This document shows, in pieces, positions 5,219 to 12,734 of a stretch of 13,655 nt of DNA. A program made the translations under genes and the position numbers. Each line of letters begins with the position of its first letter. Positions within the stretch are counted from its first letter, which is position 1. This DNA is from Candidatus Zixiibacteriota bacterium (GTDB lineage Bacteria; Zixibacteria; MSB-5A5; GN15; FEB-12), in contig JADFLZ010000009.1 of NCBI GenBank assembly GCA_022564135.1, positions 1 to 13,655 on the forward strand. The letters run 5' to 3'. The notes beneath the pieces were generated by a model. That model was not told where the DNA came from, searched no databases, and saw only the letters and a list, made by a program, of their open reading frames with translations.

Positions 5219-7459
5219 TTAAGCGACCTTTTCCATCAGTTCCGGCAGCGCGTTATAGAATGCCTCGGCCAAATCTTTGAGGTCTACCGAAATCATGTCG
5301 TTGATTGTCAGCCTATTACCACCAGTCGTGCCGATAGTTTGGCAGCTGACGTTCTGCTTTTTAAAAACAGCAATCAATTCATTTTCGTTTTTGCTGTCGC
5401 AGCTAAGAATAACGCGTGACTGTGTTTCTCCAAACAGAAGGCAATCGCTGCGCAATTCATCGTTAATTTTAATCGAGGCGCCAAGCATGTTTTCTCTCTC
5501 AGAGATGCAGCATTCGGTGATTGCAACTGCCAGCCCTCCCTCTGAGCAGTCATGGGCAGATTTGACCAGGCCTTTTTGAATTGCTGCCAGAAGAGCGCTC
5601 TGTAATGTTTTTTCGTAATCCAGGTCAATCGCCGGAACTGCGCCTATCGTCTGATTAAAGAGAGCGTGCAGATACTCCGATGCTCCCAGTTCGTTCTTGT
5701 TCTCACCGACAAGTAAAATAGTATCGCCGCCATCTTTAAAAGTCTGGGTGGTGATATGAGATATATCTTCAACCAGACCGACCATGCCGATGACCGGTGT
5801 CGGAAAGACCGCCCGCTGGGGGTCTTCGTTATAAAAAGAAACATTGCCGCCTGTGACAGGTGTATTAAGTGCCAGACAGGCTTCGCCCATACCGGCTATG
5901 ACTTCGGAAAAGCCGTAATAAATTTCCGGCTTATAGGGATTGCCAAAATTTAAGCAATTGGTCACGGCCAGAGGTTTACCTCCCGAACAAACGATATTTC
6001 TGGCTGACTCGCAGACCGCCGAAATCGCACCCATCCTGGGATTCAAATAACAATAGCGGGCGTTACAGTCGGTTGTCATAGCCAGGGCTTTGCGGGTTTT
6101 TCTAATTCGCATAACAGCAGCGTCGGAGCCGGGTCCGACCGCCGTATTGGTGCGCACGGTTGAATCGTACTGGTCAAAGACCCAGCCTTTGTGGCAGATG
6201 TTAGGGGAGGAGAGCAATTTCAGAAGGGCGCTGTTGTAGTCGATATCAAGTTTGTAATCATCGTAATTTATTTTTACGGCAGCGTCGATATAGTCTGGTT
6301 TTTTAGTTTCGCGGGTGTAGACCGGTGCGCCGCCACCGAGCACTAAATCATTTGAAGGGATTTGCGAGACAATCCGGCCATTAAGTTTTATGGTCATCAA
6401 TTTATCGTCCGTGACCTGACCGATTATTACCGCCTCAAGGTCCCATTTTTTGAAAATCTCAGCAACTTTTTCTTCGCAGCCTTTTTTGACACAAACTAAC
6501 ATCCGCTCCTGTGATTCAGAAAGCAGTATTTCATAAGGCGTCATGCCGTCTTCGCGAACAGGGACTTTTTCTATATCTATTTCAATACCGCACTCACCTT
6601 TGGCCGACATCTCCGAAGACGAACAGGTAATCCCGGCCGCTCCCATATCCTGAATGCCGACAATCAAATCCTGGTCGATTATTTCCAAAGTCGCTTCAAG
6701 TAATAATTTTTCTGTAAAGGGGTCGCCTATCTGGACCGATGACCGCTTTTCTTCGGACTCTTTACTTATTTCGACCGATGCAAAAGTCGCCCCGTGGATA
6801 CCGTCGCGGCCGGTTCTGGAGCCGACAATCATAATCGGGCTGCCGGTTTCTTTGGCGACAGCCGAGGCGATTTTATCTGTTTTGACAATTCCCACCGCCA
6901 TGGCATTGACCAGCGGATTGCCGGTATAAGATTCATCAAAATAAACTTCACCGGCTACAGTTGGTACCCCGAAAGAATTACCATAATCGCCAATGCCACG
7001 AACTACGCCGTCAACCAGATAGCGCACTCTGGGGTTATCGGGCTGGCCGAATCTCAGTGAATTTAGCGCTGCGATCGGACGGGCGCCCATTGTAAAAATA
7101 TCGCGCAAGATGCCGCCGACACCGGTGGCTGCTCCCTGATACGGCTCAACTGCCGAGGGGTGATTATGCGACTCAATTTTGAACACCACAGCCTGGCCAT
7201 TACCGATATCAACCGCACCGGCGTTTTCTTCGCCGGCTTTGGCCAAAATAGCCTCGCCATCGCGGGGGAGAGTCTTTATAAGGGCTATCGAGTTCTTGTA
7301 ACTGCAATGCTCTGACCACATTACCGAGAAAATGCCCAGTTCGGTGAAATTTGGCTCACGTCCCAAAATCTCTTTAATTTTAGCGTATTCTTCTTCGCTC
7401 AGACCATGCTGTTTGACAATTTCAGGAGTGACTTCGGGCTGTTTTAAGGTATTTGCCAT
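5219..7459 (-). CDS. purL: Phosphoribosylformylglycinamidine synthase subunit PurL
   Basis: 746 residues, the size of the small, three-subunit type PurL (about 740 in Bacillus) that works with PurS and PurQ; neither partner is in this window. It uses ATP and glutamine-derived ammonia to turn FGAR into FGAM in purine synthesis. Family marks include the N-terminal GIFSVMWSEHCSYKNS, the ATP and metal segment ESHNHPSAVEPYQGAATGVGG, DIFTMGARPIA, the DMGAAGITCSSSEMS stretch, GGGAPVYTRE, and near the C-terminus SAHDCSEGGLAVAITE. The two AIRS-like halves are both complete, with no frameshift. ATG 7459 is chosen because it agrees with family length; it has no Shine-Dalgarno and lies 8 bases after a -10 box. 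The lpxH gene follows 14 bases after the stop. Confidence 0.97.
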   Translation of the reverse strand: MANTLKQPEVTPEIVKQHGLSEEEYAKIKEILGREPNFTELGIFSVMWSEHCSYKNSIALIKTLPRDGEAILAKAGEENAGAVDIGNGQAVVFKIESHNHPSAVEPYQGAATGVGGILRDIFTMGARPIAALNSLRFGQPDNPRVRYLVDGVVRGIGDYGNSFGVPTVAGEVYFDESYTGNPLVNAMAVGIVKTDKIASAVAKETGSPIMIVGSRTGRDGIHGATFASVEISKESEEKRSSVQIGDPFTEKLLLEATLEIIDQDLIVGIQDMGAAGITCSSSEMSAKGECGIEIDIEKVPVREDGMTPYEILLSESQERMLVCVKKGCEEKVAEIFKKWDLEAVIIGQVTDDKLMTIKLNGRIVSQIPSNDLVLGGGAPVYTRETKKPDYIDAAVKINYDDYKLDIDYNSALLKLLSSPNICHKGWVFDQYDSTVRTNTAVGPGSDAAVMRIRKTRKALAMTTDCNARYCYLNPRMGAISAVCESARNIVCSGGKPLAVTNCLNFGNPYKPEIYYGFSEVIAGMGEACLALNTPVTGGNVSFYNEDPQRAVFPTPVIGMVGLVEDISHITTQTFKDGGDTILLVGENKNELGASEYLHALFNQTIGAVPAIDLDYEKTLQSALLAAIQKGLVKSAHDCSEGGLAVAITECCISERENMLGASIKINDELRSDCLLFGETQSRVILSCDSKNENELIAVFKKQNVSCQTIGTTGGNRLTINDMISVDLKDLAEAFYNALPELMEKVA

Positions 7460-7467
7460 AGAGCGTG

Positions 7468-7496
7468 AATATAACGATTCGGCATTCCAGAATCAA
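7468..7496 (-). promoter_or_regulatory. purL promoter, apparently leaderless
   Basis: TTGATT (7496-7491), exactly 17 bases, TATATT (7473-7468), then 8 bases to ATG 7459. The predicted start of transcription is about two bases before the ATG, the same geometry as the HIT promoter at 3136-3164. Confidence 0.55.
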
Positions 7497-7559
7497 TCGG
7501 ATTAAGAAATTCCAAAATCAAAAGAACTGTACTTAAGAAAAAGCGGTATTGTTTCCGAA

Positions 7560-7722
7560 TCGTCATACTGAACGGACAAAGTTCCGAAGTGTAGTCGAGA
7601 GAGTCGAAGTAAGACGATGCAGGTCAGGACTTTCACAATCCTGACCATCACAAGTAGTCAGGAGCGCAAGCCCTTCGACTTCGCTCGGGATTGTAAGCTC
7701 CTGACCTACGAAGACAACTTCG
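7560..7722. repeat. Block of alternating inverted repeats between nth and purL
   Basis: Three or four hairpins are packed here. TCGTCATACT (7560-7569) pairs with AGTAAGACGA (7608-7617) with one mismatch. GGTCAGGA (7622-7629) pairs with TCCTGACC (7639-7646). GTCAGGAGC (7657-7665) pairs with GCTCCTGAC (7697-7705), enclosing CCC/GGG (7671-7673, 7687-7689). CGAAG (7709-7713) pairs with CTTCG (7718-7722), inside the nth reading frame. The heptamer GTCAGGA or its complement occurs four times in alternating orientation, so different foldings compete. It resembles short palindromic intergenic repeats or a non-coding miniature element; copies elsewhere in the genome are expected but cannot be seen here. 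Confidence 0.65.
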
Positions 7723-8362
7723 CTGAAGGGCAGAGGTTTTTGAGAGTACAGCTGGCGCAGTCGGGGCGGCGGGCGATACATACTGCTCGGCCGGGGTCGA
7801 TTAACAGGTGTGTGAAGATGATCCAATCTTTTTTCGGCAGAATTTTCATCAGCTCTCTTTCAATTTTAAGAGCGTCTTTGTAGTTAGTAAGTTTCAACAG
7901 ATTGCTGATTCTTATAACATGGGTATCGACTACGATTCCTTCAGTCAGGCCATAACCGGCCCCCAAAACCACCGAGCCGGTTTTGCGACCCACACCGGCA
8001 AGTGTTACGAGTTCGTCCAGAGTTCTGGGAATGTTACCGCTATAGTGTTCCAATAACTGCTGCGCGGATGTTTTGATAGACTTAGCTTTGTTTTTATAAA
8101 AGCCGGTAGAGTGAATATCTTTTTCAAGCTGCCGAATATCAACTCCGGCAAAATCTTTGAGCGAACGATATTTCTTAAACAAGTCTTTGGTGACAATGTT
8201 AACCCGCTCGTCGGTGCATTGCGCCGAAAGGATAGTGGCGACCATCAGCTGATGGATGTTCTTAAAATTCAGCGAGCATTTAGCGTCCGGGTAGGTAGTT
8301 TTAAGAGCTTTGACAATCTTTTTGGCTCTGGAGATTTTATCTTTTAAGCTTTCGCGCGGCAT
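7706..8362 (-). CDS. nth: Endonuclease III, DNA glycosylase/AP lyase
   Basis: 218 residues. Endonuclease III removes oxidised pyrimidines from DNA and nicks the abasic site in base excision repair. The helix-hairpin-helix with catalytic lysine is LAGVGRKT (121-128, Lys127), and the catalytic aspartate lies in VVDTHV (Asp146). The C-terminal 4Fe-4S loop has the exact spacing C195-x6-C202-x2-C205-x5-C211. I chose ATG 8362 rather than the TTG at 8377, because TTG lies inside prmC and adds five residues with no family match; the ATG is two bases after the prmC stop. The tail after the last Cys is only seven residues, short for the family. The stop codon and last codons lie inside or against the inverted repeat block, suggesting that an insertion supplied the present end of the gene. 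Confidence 0.95.
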   Translation of the reverse strand: MPRESLKDKISRAKKIVKALKTTYPDAKCSLNFKNIHQLMVATILSAQCTDERVNIVTKDLFKKYRSLKDFAGVDIRQLEKDIHSTGFYKNKAKSIKTSAQQLLEHYSGNIPRTLDELVTLAGVGRKTGSVVLGAGYGLTEGIVVDTHVIRISNLLKLTNYKDALKIERELMKILPKKDWIIFTHLLIDPGRAVCIARRPDCASCTLKNLCPSAKLSS

Positions 8363-8364
8363 AA

Positions 8365-9252
8365 TTATTTGTCGCAACTTAAAATGACGATGCGGTCAAT
8401 ATCGTTTAAGTCTTTTAAGATTGAAATAGAGCTGTAACGGCTGTCGCTTTCAACAAGTTTGGATATCTTTTCTGACTGTTTGTGTCCAATTTCGAACATT
8501 ATTCGGCCGTTTACTGCCAGATAATCCGGCGCTTTCTTTAGTATTACTTTTATGGCGTCAAGGCCGTCACTCCCTGATGTTATGGCAATCTTGGGGTCAG
8601 CCTTAACTTCAGGCGGCACGCTTAAGTATTCTTCTTCAGTAATATAAGGCGGGTTTGATAAAACCAAATCAAACTTTTTAGTGTTATTTAGACTCTCAAA
8701 CAAATCTGACTTGAGGAAACTTATGGTTTTTTCGGGGCTTAGTTTGGCGGCGTTCTTTTTGGCAACGTCCAAAGCCGCCTGACATATATCGATAGCTGTT
8801 ATCTCGGTGTCGATTAGCTCACCGGCAAGAGTTACCGCAATTACACCTGAGCCGGTGCCGATATCAAGAATGCGCGGTCGCTGCATCTTGTTAGTTTCGC
8901 AAAAGCCTATGGCAGCTTTACAGAGAAGTTCAGTTTCGGGAGTGGGTATCATCACGCTTTCATTGACATAAAAGCAGCGCCCGTAAAACCAGGATTCACT
9001 TAAGATATATTGAAGCGGGTAGCGGGTGATTCGTTTCGACACGATATTTTCTATTTTGGCCATAGCTTGTTCATCTATCAGGCTGTCGCCGTGAAGATAC
9101 AAATTGAGCCGGTCAACTTCGAGAACATTGCAAAGAATTAATTCACATTCTGCTTCGGCGCAGTCGATGCCTGCTTCCCTTAGTTGATCAGCATACTTTG
9201 ATATCAGCGCCCCGATGTGCGTTTTAAGCGGATTGTTGTCGCTGCCAGAGAT
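8365..9252 (-). CDS. prmC: Peptide chain release factor N5-glutamine methyltransferase, with probable ATC start
   Basis: PrmC methylates the Gln of the GGQ motif in release factors; RF1 is encoded two genes upstream. The SAM motif ILDIGTGSGV and the catalytic NPPY (about residues 200-203 of 295) are clear, as are QYILSESWFYG and MIPTPETELL (usually PRPETE). The first standard start is TTG 9102, but it falls within LNLYLHG and would delete the N-terminal helical domain. In-frame sequence upstream, such as LREAGIDCAEAECELILCNV, is classic PrmC. No ATG, GTG or TTG exists between 9102 and the preceding in-frame stop at 9337-9339. The best fit is ATC at 9252, six bases after a GAGG ribosome site that overlaps the stop of the membrane protein gene. 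This gives 295 residues, near family size. Function is firm; the start codon is inferred. Confidence 0.9.
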   Translation of the reverse strand: MSGSDNNPLKTHIGALISKYADQLREAGIDCAEAECELILCNVLEVDRLNLYLHGDSLIDEQAMAKIENIVSKRITRYPLQYILSESWFYGRCFYVNESVMIPTPETELLCKAAIGFCETNKMQRPRILDIGTGSGVIAVTLAGELIDTEITAIDICQAALDVAKKNAAKLSPEKTISFLKSDLFESLNNTKKFDLVLSNPPYITEEEYLSVPPEVKADPKIAITSGSDGLDAIKVILKKAPDYLAVNGRIMFEIGHKQSEKISKLVESDSRYSSISILKDLNDIDRIVILSCDK

Positions 9253-9260
9253 AGCCCACC

Positions 9261-10223
9261 TCAGCTGTTTTTGGCTTTGAAATGGAGAACAGTATATGAA
9301 AGAAAAAGCGAGGCCAATATGGAATACGATAAAACTTCAGTGACTGAGGCGCTGATGTTTAGTCTGCCGAACAACACCAACGCGCTAAAAGAGATAACCA
9401 GCGCAGCGGTGGCGAGTTTACGATAAGATGACTGGCTGATAATCCCTGTCTTTTGTTCTGACTTCGCCATCAATGTTTTGCCGCCCAATATCAGCAAGAA
9501 AATAAATACTATCAGTATTTGAAAGAGATTATCAGAAGGGTCAGTGCCAAAAGGTACTGCCTGCCAGCTTTCTCCGAGCAGATGCATGCGGGAGATAGTC
9601 TCAAACAGATATACGCCGGGGATCAAACAAACCAATGATGCCATAAACCATTTTACTGATTCAGCGGTACGGGCATAGTTGTCTTTGCATTCAGAAGCGA
9701 GCATGGTCGCTAAGGCTATTGAAAACATGGCCAAAAACAGTAATGCCAGTTGAGAATATGTTATCCAGCCCGGGATTTTGCCAACGCCACGGATTTTAAA
9801 AGGTCTGTCGTCGGTCATTTTCAGCCCGGCTTTATATCTTCCGATCGGATCAAGAATTTCGAAGTAGTAGTAGGTAGCGGCACCTTTTTTAGGGGACTGC
9901 ACACGCGTTGAAAATGCCTGCCCCGAAGAATCGGGTCGGGTAAGCGGCGTGCGGGCATACAGTCTCAAGAGAGTGTTTTCGTTTTGCAGGCTTCTTGAAC
10001 TTCTAAACTGAAAATTTAAAGTCGAATCAAGCGGACCATTGATTAAAACTTCGATGGTAAGTAACGTATCCTCTTGAGCCGTTGGAATAGAAGTCGATTC
10101 AAGCGTGAAATCATTTATAGAATTCGAGATCTTCTCGGGAGCCTCAAACTTGTTATCATAGTAGGTATAGACGAAAGTCGATGCTATCATCAGGCTGATC
10201 AGAATTCTTATTATCTGTTTCAT
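9261..10223 (-). CDS. Membrane protein of unknown function between prfA and prmC
   Basis: 320 residues, not recognised. Residues 5-21 form a signal anchor. Residues 22-153 form a polar domain rich in beta-type alternation (TLLTIEVLING, TYYYFEILD, GRYKAGLKM), possibly an Ig-like or fibronectin-like sandwich outside the cytoplasm. Five further helices follow at about 155-176, 190-210, 232-252, 268-287 and 295-314. The loop after the third helix carries Trp and acidic residues (GESWQAVPFGTDPSD). Its ATG overlaps the prfA stop as ATGA, and prmC begins within about ten bases of its own stop, so it sits in a tightly coupled translation operon. No catalytic or transport motif was seen, so no role is proposed. 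Confidence 0.75.
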   Translation of the reverse strand: MKQIIRILISLMIASTFVYTYYDNKFEAPEKISNSINDFTLESTSIPTAQEDTLLTIEVLINGPLDSTLNFQFRSSRSLQNENTLLRLYARTPLTRPDSSGQAFSTRVQSPKKGAATYYYFEILDPIGRYKAGLKMTDDRPFKIRGVGKIPGWITYSQLALLFLAMFSIALATMLASECKDNYARTAESVKWFMASLVCLIPGVYLFETISRMHLLGESWQAVPFGTDPSDNLFQILIVFIFLLILGGKTLMAKSEQKTGIISQSSYRKLATAALVISFSALVLFGRLNISASVTEVLSYSILASLFLSYTVLHFKAKNS

Positions 10224-11308
10224 TTGGTCTCTGTCGTTGGTTTGGCTTGTCGCTCAAGATGTTTCTGGCGGTCAAATTCTCTGAGAGGCTCTATCAGCGG
10301 ATCTACATCGCCTGCTAAAATTCCATCAAGTTTATATAGTGTCAGAGATATGCGGTGGTCAGTCACCCGCCCTTGAGGGAAATTGTAAGTTCTTATTTTC
10401 GCCGAACGGTCACCGGTTGAGACCATCGAGCGGCGCTCTTCGGTCATCTTGGCCTGCTGTTCTTTTTTAATGTTGTCCATCAGCCGGGCCCGCAAAACTT
10501 TGAGAGCTTTGGTTTTATTTTTTAACTGAGATTTTTCATCCTGACAGGTTACTACCAGTCCGGTCGGAATATGTGTAACGCGCACTGCCGAATCTGTGGT
10601 ATTAACAGACTGACCGCCCGGACCCGAAGCCCGGTAAACATCAATTTTTAGTTCATTCTCTTTGATATCGATATCAACATCTTCCGCTTCGGGAAATACA
10701 GCCACTGTCACCGCCGAGGTATGTATTCTTCCTTGAGTCTCAGTCTGCGGTACTCTCTGTACGCGATGCACCCCGGATTCATATTTCATATGGCCGTAGC
10801 TGTCGTCTCCTGAAACTGAAAATATAATTTCCTTAAAGCCGCCGACCGCCGTGGGGCTGGTACTCAGGGCTTCAATTGTCCAGCCTTTGGCATCCGCAAA
10901 ATGCTGATACATTTTATACAGGTCAGCTGCAAACAGTCCGGCTTCGTCTCCGCCGGTACCGGCACGAATTTCAACAATGGCCGCCTTGTCGTCATCGGGG
11001 TCGCGGGGGAGAAGCTTTAGTTTGAGTTCAGTTTCAAGTTTCTCAAACTCCGGCTCACACTCAGCCAGTTCTTCGCGCGCCAGGGCTACCAGATCCGCGT
11101 CTTCGCCAGAGCTGATAATCTGCCTGGCTTCATCGATAGTCTCTTTGTATTTGCGATACTTTCTGCCGGTCTCAAGAGTATTTTCAATACGCCGCCGTTC
11201 GCGGTTTAGTTCTACCAAACCTTTGCGGTCATTGCTTGAAGCAGTATCGACCAGCTGCTGGTCTATCTCTTTCAGCCTGTTTTCGAGTCTTTCGATTATT
11301 TCTAACAT
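10220..11308 (-). CDS. prfA: Peptide chain release factor 1
   Basis: 362 residues, normal for RF1. RF1 reads UAA and UAG in the ribosomal A site and triggers peptidyl-tRNA hydrolysis. The stop-codon reading tripeptide is PQT (187-189) in HRVQRVPQTETQGRIHTSA, the PxT form of RF1 rather than the SPF of RF2. The hydrolysis motif is GGQ (231-233) in RASGPGGQSVN, whose Gln is the target of PrmC. The N-terminal coiled domain (1-100) and the GTGGDEAGLFA stretch (117-127) are intact. It starts at ATG 11308, 69 bases after DUF1385, with no Shine-Dalgarno. A TAGAAT box lies six bases upstream of the ATG, but its -35 is weak. Its stop overlaps the next start as ATGA. Confidence 0.97.
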   Translation of the reverse strand: MLEIIERLENRLKEIDQQLVDTASSNDRKGLVELNRERRRIENTLETGRKYRKYKETIDEARQIISSGEDADLVALAREELAECEPEFEKLETELKLKLLPRDPDDDKAAIVEIRAGTGGDEAGLFAADLYKMYQHFADAKGWTIEALSTSPTAVGGFKEIIFSVSGDDSYGHMKYESGVHRVQRVPQTETQGRIHTSAVTVAVFPEAEDVDIDIKENELKIDVYRASGPGGQSVNTTDSAVRVTHIPTGLVVTCQDEKSQLKNKTKALKVLRARLMDNIKKEQQAKMTEERRSMVSTGDRSAKIRTYNFPQGRVTDHRISLTLYKLDGILAGDVDPLIEPLREFDRQKHLERQAKPTTETK

Positions 11309-11377
11309 TTTATAATTCTAACTAAATTCATATTAAGTTGTTACAGAAGAAAAAAATTCTGGAAGTAAGCGGCGAAG

Positions 11378-12346
11378 CTAATAGACCGGTGTGCGTTTGG
11401 CCTCTATTTTTGATTCGGTGATGCCCAGAGCGGACTCAAGCGCCACAATGGCAACTTCCAGCTGGTCAAAAGTCGGCTCTTTGGTAGTCAGTCTTTGCAG
11501 CCACAAACCGGGTTGAATGAAAGCGTTAACCAGCTTGTTTTCTCTGTTTTTGGCTGAAAATTTCAGAATCTCATAAGAGCCGCCGGCGACAAAAGGCAGA
11601 AGAGATAAGTGCAGTACGAATCTGGTAAGCAGTTCCGGCGCCATACCGGTTATTGAAGCGTATATCGAATCAGAAATAGCATATACAAAAATCGCAAATA
11701 GCGCCACTATCAGCACAAACGAGGTTCCGCAACGCGGGTGGAACCTGGTAAATTTGGCCGCGTTTTCGGGGGTAAGTTCGCTTTTCATTTCATAAGTAAA
11801 TATAGCTTTGTGTTCGGCGCCGTGATACTGGAAAATCCGCTGAAACTCTTTGGATAAAGTCAAAGCCCAGACATAAGTCAGAAACATAGCCACTCTGAAA
11901 GCGCCGGCCAGCAGATTAAAAGCTACGGCATTCTTGTCGAACTCAAATAAGTTCGAAATCGCCAGAGGAATAAAAAAGAAAATACCTATCCCAAGTCCCA
12001 TAGCAAAGATCGTTGTCAGCCAGAGCCAGATGGCATTGGAAGAATTTTTGTTTTCTTTATATTCTTCACCTTTTTTGGCGGCTTCCTCTTTTTCAATTTC
12101 TTTTGAAGCTATCTCTGCTGAGAAGTTCAGGGTCTTAAAGCCGACTATCATCATTTCAAAAAAAGAAACAGCGCCCCTGATTATCGGAATTGCCAGAATT
12201 TTGTGGCGCTGAACTATAGACTTAAAATCTTCAGTCTTGATGACAATTTCACCAGACGGAATCCGCACAGCTGTAGCGACTTTGTCAACCGAGCGCATCA
12301 TCACGCCCTCGATAACAGCCTGACCACCTATATTAAAGTCTGCCAT
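11378..12346 (-). CDS. DUF1385 family membrane protein (YqhQ-like)
   Basis: 322 residues. The DUF1385 signatures are all present: GGQAVIEGVMMR (7-18), YHGAEHKAI (174-182) and HPRCGTSF (203-210). Between and after them lie about four membrane helices (roughly 107-130, 140-163, 210-231, 240-256), with a charged, coiled-coil-like segment at 77-100. The conserved His and Cys residues suggest metal binding, but the biochemical role of the family is unknown to me. The order rpmE, DUF1385, prfA/prmC is widely seen in bacteria and hints at a link with translation or with zinc. ATG 12346 matches the universal start just before the GGQ motif. It has no Shine-Dalgarno. Confidence 0.93.
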   Translation of the reverse strand: MADFNIGGQAVIEGVMMRSVDKVATAVRIPSGEIVIKTEDFKSIVQRHKILAIPIIRGAVSFFEMMIVGFKTLNFSAEIASKEIEKEEAAKKGEEYKENKNSSNAIWLWLTTIFAMGLGIGIFFFIPLAISNLFEFDKNAVAFNLLAGAFRVAMFLTYVWALTLSKEFQRIFQYHGAEHKAIFTYEMKSELTPENAAKFTRFHPRCGTSFVLIVALFAIFVYAISDSIYASITGMAPELLTRFVLHLSLLPFVAGGSYEILKFSAKNRENKLVNAFIQPGLWLQRLTTKEPTFDQLEVAIVALESALGITESKIEAKRTPVY

Positions 12347-12364
12347 AATTAATAATTGGAAACT

Positions 12365-12404
12365 ATCTTTTTAGATTATTTACTCTGGCAACTCCAAAGT
12401 TGCC
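12365..12404 (-). promoter_or_regulatory. Hairpin and possible promoter between rpmE and DUF1385
   Basis: GGCAACT (12387-12393) and AGTTGCC (12398-12404) form a 7-bp stem with a 4-base loop just after the rpmE stop. No T-run follows on the minus strand, so it is not a typical terminator. The same bases contain a TTGCCA box, followed after 18 bases by GATAGT, a possible promoter for DUF1385 with a leader of about nine bases. Confidence 0.35.
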
Positions 12405-12413
12405 GGAATGCGA

Positions 12414-12626
12414 TTATTCGCTTTTAGCTTCAATCTTGTATTTGCGGCGGAATCTTTCCACACGACCGGCCGTATCTATCAGCTTTTGCTTACCGGTGAA
12501 AAACGGATGGCAATTGGCACAGATTTCTACTTTGATTACTTTCTTGGTAGAACGGGTTGGATATTTCGCACCACAGGCACAGGTTACAGTCATTTCAAAA
12601 TATTCGGGATGGATACCGGTTCTCAT
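12414..12626 (-). CDS. rpmE: 50S ribosomal protein L31, zinc-binding form
   Basis: 70 residues, the usual length. L31 binds the large subunit near the central protuberance and bridges to the 30S head. Family marks are MRTGIHPEY at the N-terminus, and HPFFTGKQKLIDTAGRVERFRRKY near the C-terminus (read 40-63). Cysteines at 16, 18, 36 and 39 (CAC and CANC) form the zinc ribbon, so this is the zinc-containing C+ type. Bacteria short of zinc often swap this type for a C- paralogue. The ATG at 12626 follows a strong GAGGTG ribosome site at 5-6 bases spacing, the clearest one in the window. It is first in the rpmE-DUF1385-prfA cluster. Confidence 0.97.
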   Translation of the reverse strand: MRTGIHPEYFEMTVTCACGAKYPTRSTKKVIKVEICANCHPFFTGKQKLIDTAGRVERFRRKYKIEAKSE

Positions 12627-12675
12627 TTTATCACCTCTTCAAAAATCTTTAACTCAATAAACGGCTTTCAGTTCC

Positions 12676-12726
12676 CTTACTAAATCAGTAAGCCCAAGAA
12701 TATAATAAAATATTCAGTAATGGCAA
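12676..12726 (-). promoter_or_regulatory. rpmE promoter with hairpin at the transcription start
   Basis: TTGCCA (12726-12721), 16 bases, TATATT (12704-12699) predict a start near 12692 and a 65-base leader. The leader opens with CTTACT/AGTAAG (12676-12681 with 12687-12692), a 6-bp stem with a 5-base loop. It could be a 5' stabilising stem or an operator. TTACTGA also appears at 12714-12720 inside the promoter spacer. No match to a known Zur box was recognised. Confidence 0.45.
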
Positions 12727-12734
12727 CGGCATAC

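Noticed and set aside
7560..7722. CRISPR array
   Set aside because: The repeats alternate in orientation, are short, and are not separated by spacers of equal length; no cas genes are nearby.
7563..7883. Overlapping open frames on both strands across the repeat block and the nth end
   Set aside because: Their composition follows the repeats and the nth codons in other frames, and none has domain-like features.
7706..8377. nth starting at TTG 8377
   Set aside because: The ATG at 8362, directly after the prmC stop, fits better; the extra residues have no family support.
8365..9102. Short prmC starting at TTG 9102
   Set aside because: It would begin inside a conserved segment and remove the N-terminal domain that is plainly encoded upstream in the same frame.
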